NCBI GenBank assembly: GCA_963793845.1
Contig: CAWCBG010000014.1
Location: 1,302,001 to 1,366,000 of the forward strand
DNA length: 64,000 nt
Source of the DNA: CAWCBG01 sp963793845
GTDB lineage: Bacteria; Acidobacteriota; Terriglobia; Terriglobales; Acidobacteriaceae
Direction: 5' to 3'
Shown here: positions 8,439 to 16,330 of the stretch, one piece after another
How the letters are laid out: each line of letters starts with the position of its first letter
Position numbering within the stretch: position 1 is the first letter of the stretch
Position numbers and translations under genes: made by a program
The notes under the pieces: model-generated
Seen by the model: the letters and a program-made list of their open reading frames with translations, nothing else
What the model was told of the DNA's origin: nothing
The model's database searches: none

Positions 8439-8633
8439 ATGCTTGAAGGATTATTCCAACCGATGCACTTGCTGATCATCCTTTTCATTGCCCTGCTGGT
8501 TTTCGGACCGAAGAAGCTTCCTGAACTCGGCCGAGGAATGGGTGACGGAATCAGAAGTTTTCGGGACTCGATGAAAGAAGGGAACGCGAACACCCCTGCC
8601 CCTGCCGCCGAAAATCAGAAACGAAGCGACTAG
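8439..8633 (+). CDS. tatA: Sec-independent protein translocase TatA/TatE family protein
   Basis: This 64-residue protein has the TatA layout: a short N-terminus, a single membrane helix (about residues 9-21, MHLLIILFIALLVFG), the hinge FGPKKLPELGRGMG, an amphipathic helix (DGIRSFRDSMKEG) and a polar Ala/Pro tail. TatA forms the translocation pore for folded twin-arginine substrates. The ATG at 8439 is preferred to an upstream GTG, which would add an 18-residue polar extension ahead of the membrane helix. It lies 74 bases after a Tat-exported protein gene. No tatC is nearby, so the receptor complex must be encoded elsewhere. Confidence 0.88.
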   Translation: MLEGLFQPMHLLIILFIALLVFGPKKLPELGRGMGDGIRSFRDSMKEGNANTPAPAAENQKRSD

Positions 8634-8819
8634 CGCGATAGCGCCCACGACGCTCCTGTGGGGCGGATGGATGGAGTGTTCGTGGGCCGTTCGCTCTTGG
8701 TAATGAGACGTCCCTTTCCCTGCATCATCTAACATCCCGAAATTCGCAGAACGATCCCGACAGATCAATCTTCCGCAGAGCCTGAATGTAAGTTTCTGAT
8801 GATGGGCTTGGCTCGTGTC
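8634..8819. other. Intergenic region, first part of the 459-base gap after tatA
   Basis: The gap between tatA and the DUF481 gene runs to 9092. Apart from the promoter-like pair listed at 8820-8848, nothing recognisable is seen. Short open frames across 8851-9226 look like noise: Arg/Ser-rich and overlapping one another. Confidence 0.5.
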
Positions 8820-8848
8820 TTTGCAGTCCAGACTTCAGCATCTATAAT
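8820..8848 (+). promoter_or_regulatory. Sigma-70-like promoter upstream of the DUF481 gene
   Basis: TTTGCA (8820-8825) is separated by exactly 17 bases from a perfect TATAAT (8843-8848). A transcript from here would have a leader of about 235 bases before the DUF481 start at 9093. The leader shows no riboswitch that can be named. Confidence 0.45.
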
Positions 8849-9092
8849 TCTCACACTGACCTCGAAACCTGTCGGCAAGCTTGCGGCCTTTTGAACTGCC
8901 GGAGGGGCAGTGAAGTCGCCGGCAATGCAGGTGTGTACGGGCGGCGTTCAGTAGCCGGGAAGTGACAAACGACAATTGCGGGAGCGTGAATGCGCTTCTT
9001 TAACGGTCCGGCGCGCTCGCCGGGCACCAGCCGTAGTAGGACCAAGCAGGCTCCCCAGCCGTGCTCGCAACAATCCATGAAAGAGGTACGCA

Positions 9093-10139
9093 ATGTTACG
9101 AACCTTTGCCGCAGTGTTGCTCTTGCTTTCCGCCGTCGCCCTGAATGCCGAGCAGGTAGCTCTGAAGAATGGAGATCGACTGAGCGGAACCATCGTCAGC
9201 ATGGACAGCAAGAAACTCGTCATTAAAACGGCTTATGCCGGGGACGTGTCTATTGATTGGGATGCGGTTACAAGCTTCACGTCCAACGAACCTCTGGTTG
9301 TTACCAAGACTGACAAACAGATGGTGACCGGCACCGTGACTACGGAAGATGGCAATTACGTCGTCTCCACCGCGCAAGGGACGCAAACAATGCCGAAGTC
9401 GGACGTGAGCGTCATGCGCTCTCCCGCCGATCAAGCGGCGTACGAGAAGTCACTGCATCCCGGAATGCTCGAGGGCTGGGCGGGAGGAGGCAGTTTCGGC
9501 TTTGCATTGGCTCGCGGCAACAGCGAGACGACCAATCTGGCGCTGGGCTTCGATGCGGCGCGAAAGACCATGAAAGATACCTGGGTTGTAAGCGCGGCGT
9601 CCATTTACTCGTCGGACGCAAATCTGAACGCGACCACGGCGAACTCCTTCCAGGGGCTCATCCGCTACGACCGCAACCTCACCAAGAAGTTGTTTGCCTA
9701 CGCCGCGTTCGCCGGCGGTTATGACGAATTACAGGATCTCGATTACCGACTGATGCCCGGCGGAGGTCTAGGCTTCCACGCGATCGCCACTCCGAAGACC
9801 ACACTCGATTTATTAGGCGGTTTCGGCTACACGCGCGAGTCGTACAGCACCGGTTTATCGCGCAATCTACTTACGGCAACTCTTGGGGACGAGTTCGCAT
9901 ATAAGATTGGCTCCCGCACCGTCATTACCCAAAACCTGTACTATCTGCCATCGCTGAACGAAACCAGCGTCTACCGGGTTACTGGTAACTTTGGAATTGC
10001 CACCAAGTTGAACGGATGGATGACTGCCAACCTGAACTTCAACGACCGGTATAACAGTGCGCCTGTCCTCGGGAATAAAAAGAACGATGTCTTGTTCACC
10101 ACGGGCGTAGGCTTCACCTTTGGCGCCAAGCCGAAATAA
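9093..10139 (+). CDS. DUF481-type outer-membrane protein (YdiY-like)
   Basis: This 348-residue protein has a Sec signal peptide (residues 1-19, LRTFAAVLLLLSAVALNA). A first domain of about 90 residues contains short beta repeats (LKNGDRLSGTIVSMDSKKL, then VTGTVTTEDGNYVVST), as in small Sm-like or bacterial SH3-like modules. From about residue 125 it becomes a beta-barrel of the DUF481 family, with alternating polar and aromatic strands and a C-terminal TTGVGFTFG strand. DUF481 proteins such as E. coli YdiY are predicted outer-membrane proteins linked to salt or acid response. ATG at 9093 is preceded by AAAGAGG. It stands alone with its own promoter-like sequence. Confidence 0.8.
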   Translation: MLRTFAAVLLLLSAVALNAEQVALKNGDRLSGTIVSMDSKKLVIKTAYAGDVSIDWDAVTSFTSNEPLVVTKTDKQMVTGTVTTEDGNYVVSTAQGTQTMPKSDVSVMRSPADQAAYEKSLHPGMLEGWAGGGSFGFALARGNSETTNLALGFDAARKTMKDTWVVSAASIYSSDANLNATTANSFQGLIRYDRNLTKKLFAYAAFAGGYDELQDLDYRLMPGGGLGFHAIATPKTTLDLLGGFGYTRESYSTGLSRNLLTATLGDEFAYKIGSRTVITQNLYYLPSLNETSVYRVTGNFGIATKLNGWMTANLNFNDRYNSAPVLGNKKNDVLFTTGVGFTFGAKPK

Positions 10140-10295
10140 GGCACCATTTGTCAGTACAGCCTGCGCCTTCGTGCTGCAGGCACGAGATCAGAGCGAGGGC
10201 TGAGGGCACGGCTCTTTCCGGCTCTGTCCTCTCGCAGATTCCAAGTTTCAGAACTTGCTTGAAGTCTTTGTAACTGTCTGATAAACTTGATCTTA

Positions 10296-10565
10296 GTGAA
10301 GGACTTTATCAAGCTCGGCTTGATCATTTTGGTGCTGGTGAGCGTGGCACTGGTCTTCATTTCTCCAGCGGTTGACCTCGAACCTACCGCACTCCGGGCG
10401 GCCAAGATGGCGACCCTGTTGTTTGCGCTCCTGGCCCTTGCTGGGACAATTTTTTATGCGCGCCTCTCCCGCGCCATTTCGCCCATAGCAGCAGCTTGCG
10501 AGGCTGACTGCGCTCTCCTACTGGGGCGAGACGTCGTCGACCTCAATTGCAGCCGCCTTTGCTAA
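10296..10565 (+). CDS. Small membrane protein of unknown function
   Basis: The product is about 89 residues from the GTG (a TTG nine bases upstream is also possible; neither has a clear ribosome site). Two hydrophobic segments are visible, about residues 4-26 (KLGLIILVLVSVALVFIS) and 39-58 (MATLLFALLALAGTIFYARL). The C-terminal third is Cys-rich (CEADCALL, CSRLC) and may lie outside the membrane. I do not recognise a family. The composition is more protein-like than the surrounding spurious frames, but the evidence is modest. Confidence 0.45.
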   Translation: MKDFIKLGLIILVLVSVALVFISPAVDLEPTALRAAKMATLLFALLALAGTIFYARLSRAISPIAAACEADCALLLGRDVVDLNCSRLC

Positions 10566-10673
10566 CAAATTTTCCTCCTTTGGCGCGTCCCTAGGCAGAC
10601 ACCAATGTTGTAACCGAGGGGCTCACTCTCCACCGGGCCTGTTTACAGCCCCGTCACTGGATGGAGGACGGTT

Positions 10674-11483
10674 GTGCATCACGTTCAAACGCAATCTCTC
10701 TCTGCGGAGACGCAGCGACAGCTTTCGGACTTCTTTGCCAAAGTGGCTCACGCCCCCTCGCGCGCTCTGCTTCTCGACTACGATGGGACCCTCGCTCCGT
10801 TCTCTCCAGATCGGCAGCGAGCTGCTCCTTATCCCGGAATTCCGTCCCTGCTCGACCGGGTCCGCGAATCCACCGACACCCGTCTGGTGGTTATTACGGG
10901 AAGGCGCGCCATTGAGATTCCTGCGCTTCTCGGCATCAGGAAAATCGAAGTCTGGGGATGCCATGGGCTGTCACGACTACATGCCAATGGCAGTTACGAG
11001 TTGCCGAATATGGACGACGATGCCCTGCGCAAGCTTTCGGAGGCCAACGACCTGCTGCGCCAAGTGGGCCTCTTTAATCTGCTCGAGTTCAAGCCGGGAG
11101 CTACCGCCATACACTGGCGCGGCATCGAAGCGGACGCCAATAAAGTCGCCCGAAAGGTTGAGAAAGTATGGTCGATGCTGCACGGGCAGAAGGGCCTCGA
11201 GTTGTTGAAGTTCGACGGAGGCATGGAGATCCGTGTTGCGGGGCGGAATAAGGGAGATGCGGTTCGCGGCATACTGGCGGAGATGGGAGGACAGGCGGCC
11301 ATCGCCTATCTGGGGGACGATCACACCGATGAAAACGCATTTGAAGCGCTACGCGGACACGGTCTGAGAGTGCTAGTGCGGAAAGAGCCGCGCCCAACGG
11401 CGGCAGATGTGTGGATTCGGCCACCCGATGGGGTCGTGAATTTTCTGTCGGATTGGGTCAGTGCTTGTGGAGGTGCGTCATGA
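10674..11483 (+). CDS. otsB: Trehalose-6-phosphate phosphatase
   Basis: This HAD-family phosphatase of 269 residues dephosphorylates trehalose 6-phosphate. The catalytic DYDGT motif holds nucleophile D35 and acid/base D37. VVITGRR near residue 73, WGCHGLSR near 96 and the C-terminal YLGDDHTDENAFEAL (HAD motif IV, Mg-binding) complete the site. The GTG start has a GGAGG seven bases upstream (10663-10667). Its stop overlaps the otsA ATG (ATGA), so the two enzymes are translationally coupled. The pair makes trehalose from UDP-glucose and glucose 6-phosphate, a compatible solute for drought and osmotic stress. Confidence 0.95.
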   Translation: MHHVQTQSLSAETQRQLSDFFAKVAHAPSRALLLDYDGTLAPFSPDRQRAAPYPGIPSLLDRVRESTDTRLVVITGRRAIEIPALLGIRKIEVWGCHGLSRLHANGSYELPNMDDDALRKLSEANDLLRQVGLFNLLEFKPGATAIHWRGIEADANKVARKVEKVWSMLHGQKGLELLKFDGGMEIRVAGRNKGDAVRGILAEMGGQAAIAYLGDDHTDENAFEALRGHGLRVLVRKEPRPTAADVWIRPPDGVVNFLSDWVSACGGAS

Positions 11484-12961
11484 CAGTGCCTAGCCAAAGG
11501 ATAGTGGTGGTCTCCAACCGTCTGCCTGTCACAATCGAGCGAAAGCCAGATGGGTTTCACGTCGAACCAAGTTCCGGTGGACTGGTTACTGCACTGCGGC
11601 CTTTACTCAACGATTGCGCGGGCACCTGGATCGGTTGGACAGGTACGGATGCTTCGCAGGAGATCGAGCACGTTCTGGAGAAGCACTCGCGACAGAGTAA
11701 TTTCGCGCTCAAACCGGTTTTTATGAGTCCTGTAGAACGGTCTCGTTTTTACTGTGGATTTTCTAACGAAGTCTTGTGGCCTCTTTTTCATGACTTGCAA
11801 TCACGGTGCAATTTCGATCCCACGTATTGGGATACCCATCTGACAGTGAACCGACGGTTCGCAGAAAAAGCCGCCGGTGAAGCCGAACCCGGTGATTTGA
11901 TCTGGGTGCATGACTATCATCTGATGTCCGTTGCTCGCAGCCTCAGGGAGTTGGGTATCCATGAACGGCTTGCCTATTTCCATCACATTCCCTTTCCTAG
12001 CCCAGACATCTTCGAGAAATTGCCCTGGCGTGAGGAGATTCTCACGGCGCTTCTCGATTTTGATGTTGTCGGATTCCAGACCCTCCGCGACCGGCGAAAT
12101 TTTGTAGCTTGTCTTCGGCATTTCGTTAAGGCTGCGGAGATCAGCCACCACGGCGATCATCTGTTGGTTGAGGAACCGGGCCGCACCACTTTCGTCGGAG
12201 CGTTCCCGATCAGTATTGACTTCGAAGAGTTCTCCCGGAGTGCGGCAAACGGCGACGTCGGAGCTAGGGCAGCCGAAATCGCACGCGGCCTTGGTGATTG
12301 CCGCATTGTCCTCGGAGTCGATCGCCTTGACTACACCAAGGGAATCCCAGAGCGGCTGGCGGCATTTCGCCATCTGCTCGAATCTCAGCCGGAGCTGCGC
12401 AAGCGCGTCACTTTATTGCAAGTTGTGGTACCAAGCCGGGAAGGCATTCCCACATACGGCGAGTTGAAAGCTCAAATTCAGGGAATGGTGAGCGAGATCA
12501 ACGGACATTACGGCGAACCTGATTGGGTCCCTGTGCACTACATTCACCGATCGCTGGACCGGCCTGAATTGCTGGCCTATTATCGCGCGGCAGACATTGC
12601 CCTGGTTACTCCCCTGAAGGATGGGATGAACCTGGTCTCCAAGGAGTATTGCGCCTCACGGGTGCATGACGATGGAGTACTCGTGCTCAGCGAGTTTGCC
12701 GGAGCGGCGTTCCAACTCCATCAAGGAGCCCTGCTGGTGAATCCTTATCACACCCGCGCCGTGGCGCAGGCGATACGGCGCGCCTACGACATGCCGTTGC
12801 CTGAGCAGCGGACCCGAATGCGGAAGTTGAGAGCCCGGGTCCGTCGGGAAAACATCTTTCACTGGCGCGATTCATTTTGCGGTAGCCGTGAGCCTGTCGG
12901 CTCTGCGCGCGAACCTCATTCCGCCGGGAACATCGGTGACGCGATTGGAGTGACCGCATGA
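11480..12961 (+). CDS. otsA: Alpha,alpha-trehalose-6-phosphate synthase (GT20)
   Basis: This 493-residue GT-B glycosyltransferase joins UDP-glucose and glucose 6-phosphate. Family 20 motifs are clear: VVVSNRLPVT at the N-terminus, GTWIGWTG, WVHDYHLM near residue 143, HHIPFPSPDIFEKLPWR, the nucleotide-sugar loop DRLDYTKGIPERL near 277, and DGMNLVSKEYCA near 384. The ATG at 11480 overlaps the otsB stop and gives the normal N-terminus. A C-terminal phosphatase-like extension is absent, consistent with separate otsB. Confidence 0.96.
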   Translation: MTVPSQRIVVVSNRLPVTIERKPDGFHVEPSSGGLVTALRPLLNDCAGTWIGWTGTDASQEIEHVLEKHSRQSNFALKPVFMSPVERSRFYCGFSNEVLWPLFHDLQSRCNFDPTYWDTHLTVNRRFAEKAAGEAEPGDLIWVHDYHLMSVARSLRELGIHERLAYFHHIPFPSPDIFEKLPWREEILTALLDFDVVGFQTLRDRRNFVACLRHFVKAAEISHHGDHLLVEEPGRTTFVGAFPISIDFEEFSRSAANGDVGARAAEIARGLGDCRIVLGVDRLDYTKGIPERLAAFRHLLESQPELRKRVTLLQVVVPSREGIPTYGELKAQIQGMVSEINGHYGEPDWVPVHYIHRSLDRPELLAYYRAADIALVTPLKDGMNLVSKEYCASRVHDDGVLVLSEFAGAAFQLHQGALLVNPYHTRAVAQAIRRAYDMPLPEQRTRMRKLRARVRRENIFHWRDSFCGSREPVGSAREPHSAGNIGDAIGVTA

Positions 12962-12996
12962 GGCGGTGTGGCCACGCCCCGTAGATCACCGCCTTT
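12962..12996 (+). terminator. Terminator-like hairpin after otsA
   Basis: Arms GGCGGTG (12962-12968) and CACCGCC (12987-12993) are perfect over seven bases and are followed by TTT. The hairpin starts immediately after the otsA stop. The T-run is short, so efficiency is uncertain. Confidence 0.45.
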
Positions 12997-13115
12997 GCGC
13001 TAACCTGTCATGGTCAGACCTGCTTCGGGGAAGGGCGTCATGAAGAGCGAAACTCCTACTGTACGGATCGAAGTGTCGAATCCGGACCCTGCTGGACCAG
13101 GATCACCAAATTACG

Positions 13116-13514
13116 ATGCCCTCCGATCTGTGCGGGCAAGCCAACGGCCTCGACCTGGTTCTGTTGAACGCCGACGAGTTCGACCAAAGCCGGTTCATCT
13201 CGCTGGTGAAAGAGTTGGGGCGCACATCGATCGGCGACGAGGAGCCGCAGCTCATCAATCAACTGACGACACTCGCCTCGAACCCTCGGCTGAGATGGCC
13301 GGTCGAACTCTACGCACCTTTGTTATGGTGGACATCTGCGGGCGACCAAGGCGCTGCGGCCGCAGCCGCCGCTGTCTGGCGCTATCTTTTCGGCGCTCCG
13401 CCCCCGCAATGGTGCAAGCTGGACGCCGACGAGAACGTCTATGAATTGAACGCCCAGAGCTGGAAGGCGTGGTATGACGGTCTGCGGCATCGTAAGCCAG
13501 GCCAAGCATGTTAG
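13116..13514 (+). CDS. Hypothetical protein, possibly a 5'-degraded gene
   Basis: The 132-residue product has a natural composition (LVLLNADEFDQSRFISLVKELG, LYAPLLWWTSAGDQGAAAA, NAQSWKAWYDGLR), unlike the Arg/Ser-rich frame overlapping it. The reading frame stays open and protein-like for about 24 codons upstream of the ATG before a stop at 13041, without an earlier ATG or ribosome site. It may therefore be the remnant of a longer gene. It is followed directly by the dispersed palindromic repeat. I recognise no family. Helical, Trp-rich segments suggest a soluble alpha-helical protein. Confidence 0.5.
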   Translation: MPSDLCGQANGLDLVLLNADEFDQSRFISLVKELGRTSIGDEEPQLINQLTTLASNPRLRWPVELYAPLLWWTSAGDQGAAAAAAAVWRYLFGAPPPQWCKLDADENVYELNAQSWKAWYDGLRHRKPGQAC

Positions 13515-13551
13515 GTCAGGCCTAAAGCAGTTCCACCATCATTTCTTGTCC

Positions 13552-13670
13552 GTCATTCCGACCAAGGCCTTTCAGGCCGCGCGGAGGAACCTGCTGTCCT
13601 GGCATGGGCAGCAAGGCTGGGCAATAGCAGGTTTCTCCACTCCGGTCTTACGCCCTCTGGTCGAAATGAC
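13552..13670 (-). repeat. Palindromic dispersed repeat unit, copy 1
   Basis: This 119-base unit consists of two imperfectly inverted arms of about 45 bases around a short centre, bounded by GTCATTCCGACC and GGTCGAAATGAC. Three further copies lie in the opposite orientation at 22.4-24.2 kb. Each could fold into one long hairpin. It has no coding content. Repeats with GTCATTCCGA-type ends are widespread in Acidobacteria. Confidence 0.8.
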
Positions 13671-13772
13671 AGCGGTAGGCACCAACCCTGATAAGGCCTC
13701 TTCCCTTATCACAGATACCTGTGATCTGTGCACTAGAGCATTTCTAATTTAAGTATTTACATTTGTGCGATA

Positions 13773-14204
13773 ATGCTTCTGCCCTTAAAGGAGAGGCATG
13801 GATTGCAGGCCTATTCGCAAGATTTGCGCGAGCGGGTGTTGCGGGCACTAGATCGTGGGGATCGCCCGGCGGAGATTGCGCGGCGTTTTGAGGTCAGCCG
13901 CGTATGGGTCTATCAGGTTCGGGAGCGGGTGCAAGAGACGGGAGAGCGTGGCAGTTATCAGATCGGCGGCCATCGCCGATCGCGACTGGCGGAGATGGAA
14001 CCAGTGCTGCGTGCCTGGATCGAATCCGATCCCGATCTAACCTTATCGCAATTGCAAGAACGATTGGCCAAGCGGGGAGTTTCGATCAAGATCGGCGCGT
14101 TGTGGCATCAGTTGAACCGATGGAACCTCACCTTCAAAAAAAACTCTGCACGCCAGCGAGCAAGAGCGCGAGGACGTGCAGGCGGCGCGCCAGGCATGGA
14201 GTGA
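13773..14204 (+). CDS. IS630-family transposase, upstream frame (orfA)
   Basis: This 143-residue frame encodes the helix-turn-helix DNA-binding part of an IS630 transposase: YSQDLRERVLRALDRGDRPAEIARRFEVSRVWVYQVRER, then a second winged-helix segment up to LNRWNLTFKK. After the run of eight A residues at 14136-14143 this frame becomes Arg-rich nonsense, while the +1 frame continues with family-like sequence. Full-length transposase therefore needs a shift or slippage at the A8 run. Alternatively the copy carries a one-base insertion and is dead. The exact start codon is uncertain. Confidence 0.85.
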   Translation: MLLPLKERHGLQAYSQDLRERVLRALDRGDRPAEIARRFEVSRVWVYQVRERVQETGERGSYQIGGHRRSRLAEMEPVLRAWIESDPDLTLSQLQERLAKRGVSIKIGALWHQLNRWNLTFKKNSARQRARARGRAGGAPGME

Positions 14205-14742
14205 GGCCGCCCCAGGCTGGGACATCGAAAAGCTGGTGTTTCTTGATGAAACCGGGGCATCGACCAACATGACACGGCGCTATGGACGCGCCCCTCGAGG
14301 TCAGCGCTGCATCGCTTCGGCTCCGTTGGGCGATTGGGAAACGACCACCTTTGTAGCCGCCCTGCGGCTCCGCGAACTGACCGCACCCATGATTACCGAC
14401 GGGCCCATGGACGGTGAGATATTTCTTGCCTATGTGCAGCAATTCCTCTGTCCGACCCTGAAGCCGGGAGACATCGTGATCCTCGACAACCTCAGCAGCC
14501 ACAAGGTAACTGGGGTCGCGGAAGCGATCGCGGCGGTGGGCGCAAGCCTGCGCTATCTGCCACCCTACTCGCCTGACTTGAACCCCATCGAAAAGCTCTT
14601 CGCCAAACTCAAAATACTGCTCCGCAAAGCTGCCAAACGCACCACCGACACGCTCTGGGAGCACATCGGCCAACTGCTCAGCACCTTTTCCCCAGGGGAA
14701 TGCACTAACTACTTAGCCTCTTCTGGATATGTATGCACTTAA
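14176..14742 (+). CDS. IS630-family transposase, downstream frame with DDE domain (orfB)
   Basis: This frame carries the catalytic domain with all three acidic residues: VFLDETG (first Asp), VILDNLSSHK (second Asp) and SPDLNPIEKLF (Glu). Family-like sequence actually begins at the A8 tract (ACT CTG CAC from 14143), upstream of the nominal GTG, so an independent start is unlikely to be the main route. It probably represents the second half of a frameshifted product. Compared with orfA it is in the +1 frame; seven instead of eight A residues would fuse the frames. Confidence 0.85.
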   Translation: MQAARQAWSEAAPGWDIEKLVFLDETGASTNMTRRYGRAPRGQRCIASAPLGDWETTTFVAALRLRELTAPMITDGPMDGEIFLAYVQQFLCPTLKPGDIVILDNLSSHKVTGVAEAIAAVGASLRYLPPYSPDLNPIEKLFAKLKILLRKAAKRTTDTLWEHIGQLLSTFSPGECTNYLASSGYVCT

Positions 14743-15324
14743 ATTGAAACTGCTCTAGCCGCCGTCGTCCTATTACCTTCACTTTGAAGGTGCGAGGGCA
14801 AGGGAGTTGTGTGTCTTCGCCCTTTTTCGCCCAGCGCGGAACCGGATGGAGCTACAGGCTCTTTGAAATTCAGCCATGGACGCCTTTGGGCGTGTTAACC
14901 CTGGCGTTAATAGAGATTCCGACTGGTCTGGAGAAAATCGTACCTAACTCCTTGGGGCTCAAGATTTTTACCTTTAACTCCAAGGGAATCAAGGTTTGCA
15001 CGGATCGTTGCAAAATCTTGATCTCATTGGGTTTACGGGTAAAATCTTGAGCCGCAGAGACTTACAGACGACAAAATCCGGCTAAGTCATTGACAAATGC
15101 CCGATTTTTCCCGATCCGAGGACGAGAGGGGGAGGGGGGTACCGAGATTAACGGCAATGTGCCAGGAAGATCTCCTCGCGGCGGGATTCACGGCAATATA
15201 CGACTTGGTAAACAGTCCACATCAGTCGGTCCACGACGCGGCTTTCATCGACAGGAGCGAATCCCTCGCGGGCCAGCCCGCGAGGGATCGCAGGAATAAA
15301 TAACGAAAGCATCAAGTGGTCGGG

Positions 15325-15852
15325 TTACGCTGCGCGACTCGCCACTGGAACAGGCCTCGCGGACCGCACCTTTGGCAATTCGATTTCCAGAATTCCCGCT
15401 TCCAGCATTGTGGTGACTTTGCTGGGATCGATCTCGGTAGGCAGGTCGACAATCCGGAACAGTTCCTCCGACTTTCTCTCGCTGTAGCCGGTCCTTCCCT
15501 TGGTCTGATCGCCGAGCTGCTGCTTATAGCCGGCAATCACCAGGCAATGCGGCTTAACTCGCACCTCGACGTCTTTCTCGCGGAAGCCCGGCATCTCAGC
15601 ATGTACGGTAAGTTTGTCATCGGTCTCTTGGACGTCTACCGGTGCAGGGTAAAGCAACTCCGATTCGGCACGAAGCCAGTCCTCGAGGTCGTGGCCGTCC
15701 TGGTGTCCGCGAAGGTCGAAGAGGTCGTAGGCACGACCCTCAATCCTGTGATAAATGTCCTGCATGTGCTGACGGAAGGCGTCGTCGTCCATCGATCGAA
15801 CCGGCACTTGGTTATGTGAGCTATAGGATTTCGAGGTGATTTCGGTTGCCAT
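15325..15852 (-). CDS. Hsp20/alpha-crystallin small heat-shock protein with DUF2934-like N-terminus
   Basis: This 175-residue protein has an N-terminal segment of about 70 residues matching the DUF2934 pattern (RAYDLFDLRGHQDGHDLEDWLRAESEL). An alpha-crystallin domain follows from about residue 70 (VDVQETDDKLTVHAEMPGFREKDVEVRVK ... ILEIELPK). Small heat-shock proteins hold unfolding proteins for refolding. The ATG has a strong GAAGGAGA ribosome site. It is divergent from the M50 protease. The C-terminal IXI motif is not obvious beyond LEIELPK. The DUF2934 fusion seems to be a soil Acidobacteria habit; its role is unknown. Confidence 0.9.
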   Translation of the reverse strand: MATEITSKSYSSHNQVPVRSMDDDAFRQHMQDIYHRIEGRAYDLFDLRGHQDGHDLEDWLRAESELLYPAPVDVQETDDKLTVHAEMPGFREKDVEVRVKPHCLVIAGYKQQLGDQTKGRTGYSERKSEELFRIVDLPTEIDPSKVTTMLEAGILEIELPKVRSARPVPVASRAA

Positions 15853-16330
15853 TGCGGTTTCTCCTTCGTGTACGGTTATTAGGGTTTATTAACCTGCCCG
15901 TCCATCGCAATGTCTGGCGAGGGACGACAACGCATTGGAATCCGGGTCGCCCACATGATCGGGCGCCATCATCCTGGCTTGAGAAGCGAGACTGTTCGAA
16001 AGAAAGCAAACATCACGTGCCAACCTGTTGCGGAGAAATGAGATCTCATGGCATGCGCATGACTGCCTCTAACCACGGGAAACTTTCAGGTTGTTGGTTT
16101 ATCGCCGGTGACAAAGCCGGAAGCGGCTCTGATCACGGTGCAGTTAGTAAAAAATCCGGCGTCACTGCTCTAACTTCTTTCTTACTGTTAAGACGGGCCA
16201 CGCCAGCGATGGTGATCATGTGTCGTAGAATTACCTTTGCCTGCGATGGACGCTGATGACGGTGTCGGTCCTTTCAAGTCGCCCGAAACGAAGAACGGAG
16301 CAGCAGCGATCCTAAGTTTGGTCACCACCT
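15853..16330. other. 478-base divergent intergenic region (hsp20 / M50 protease)
   Basis: The only clear signal is the Hsp20 ribosome site just before its ATG. AT-rich TAATAA words near 15880-15895 could be part of its -10 box. No heat-shock CIRCE element or other named site is visible. The frames in this stretch have no protein-like character. Confidence 0.4.

Larger units (their letters stand above)
13736..14755 (+). mobile_element. IS630-family insertion sequence
   Basis: The element is 1,020 bases and bounded by a TA target on both sides (13734-13735 and 14756-14757), as expected for IS630/Tc1 elements. Terminal inverted repeats of about 28 bases start GAGCATTTCTAATTTAAG on the left and GAGCAGTTTCAATTTAAG on the right (read inward). 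The homologous uninterrupted repeat at about 22.3 kb reads GTGCAC-TA-GCCGCC and so shows the empty site. The transposase is split in two overlapping frames. Confidence 0.92.
13552..15235. repeat. Left arm of a large inverted repeat, split by IS630
   Basis: Without the 1,020-base insertion sequence this arm is about 664 bases. It matches, in reverse complement, 21828-22470 plus 23811-23833 (about 666 bases). Shared landmarks include the pyrimidine/purine block GAGGGGGAGGGGGGTACC, the repeated CAAGATTTT / AAAATCTTGA words spaced through the middle, GTTAACACG near the CCATGGCTGAATTTCAAAGAGCC segment, and GACTCGGTAAACAG near the far end. No gene is present. The internal words look like a degenerate AT-rich tandem motif. 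Confidence 0.8.

Noticed and set aside
10672..11208. A 178-codon plus-strand frame overlapping otsB
   Set aside because: Ser/Arg/Cys-rich out-of-frame shadow; OtsB motifs are all in the other frame.
15090..15299. Small frame in the left repeat arm whose peptide resembles one at 21700-21900
   Set aside because: The similarity follows from the DNA repeat; substitutions are not concentrated in third positions and neither frame has a ribosome site.
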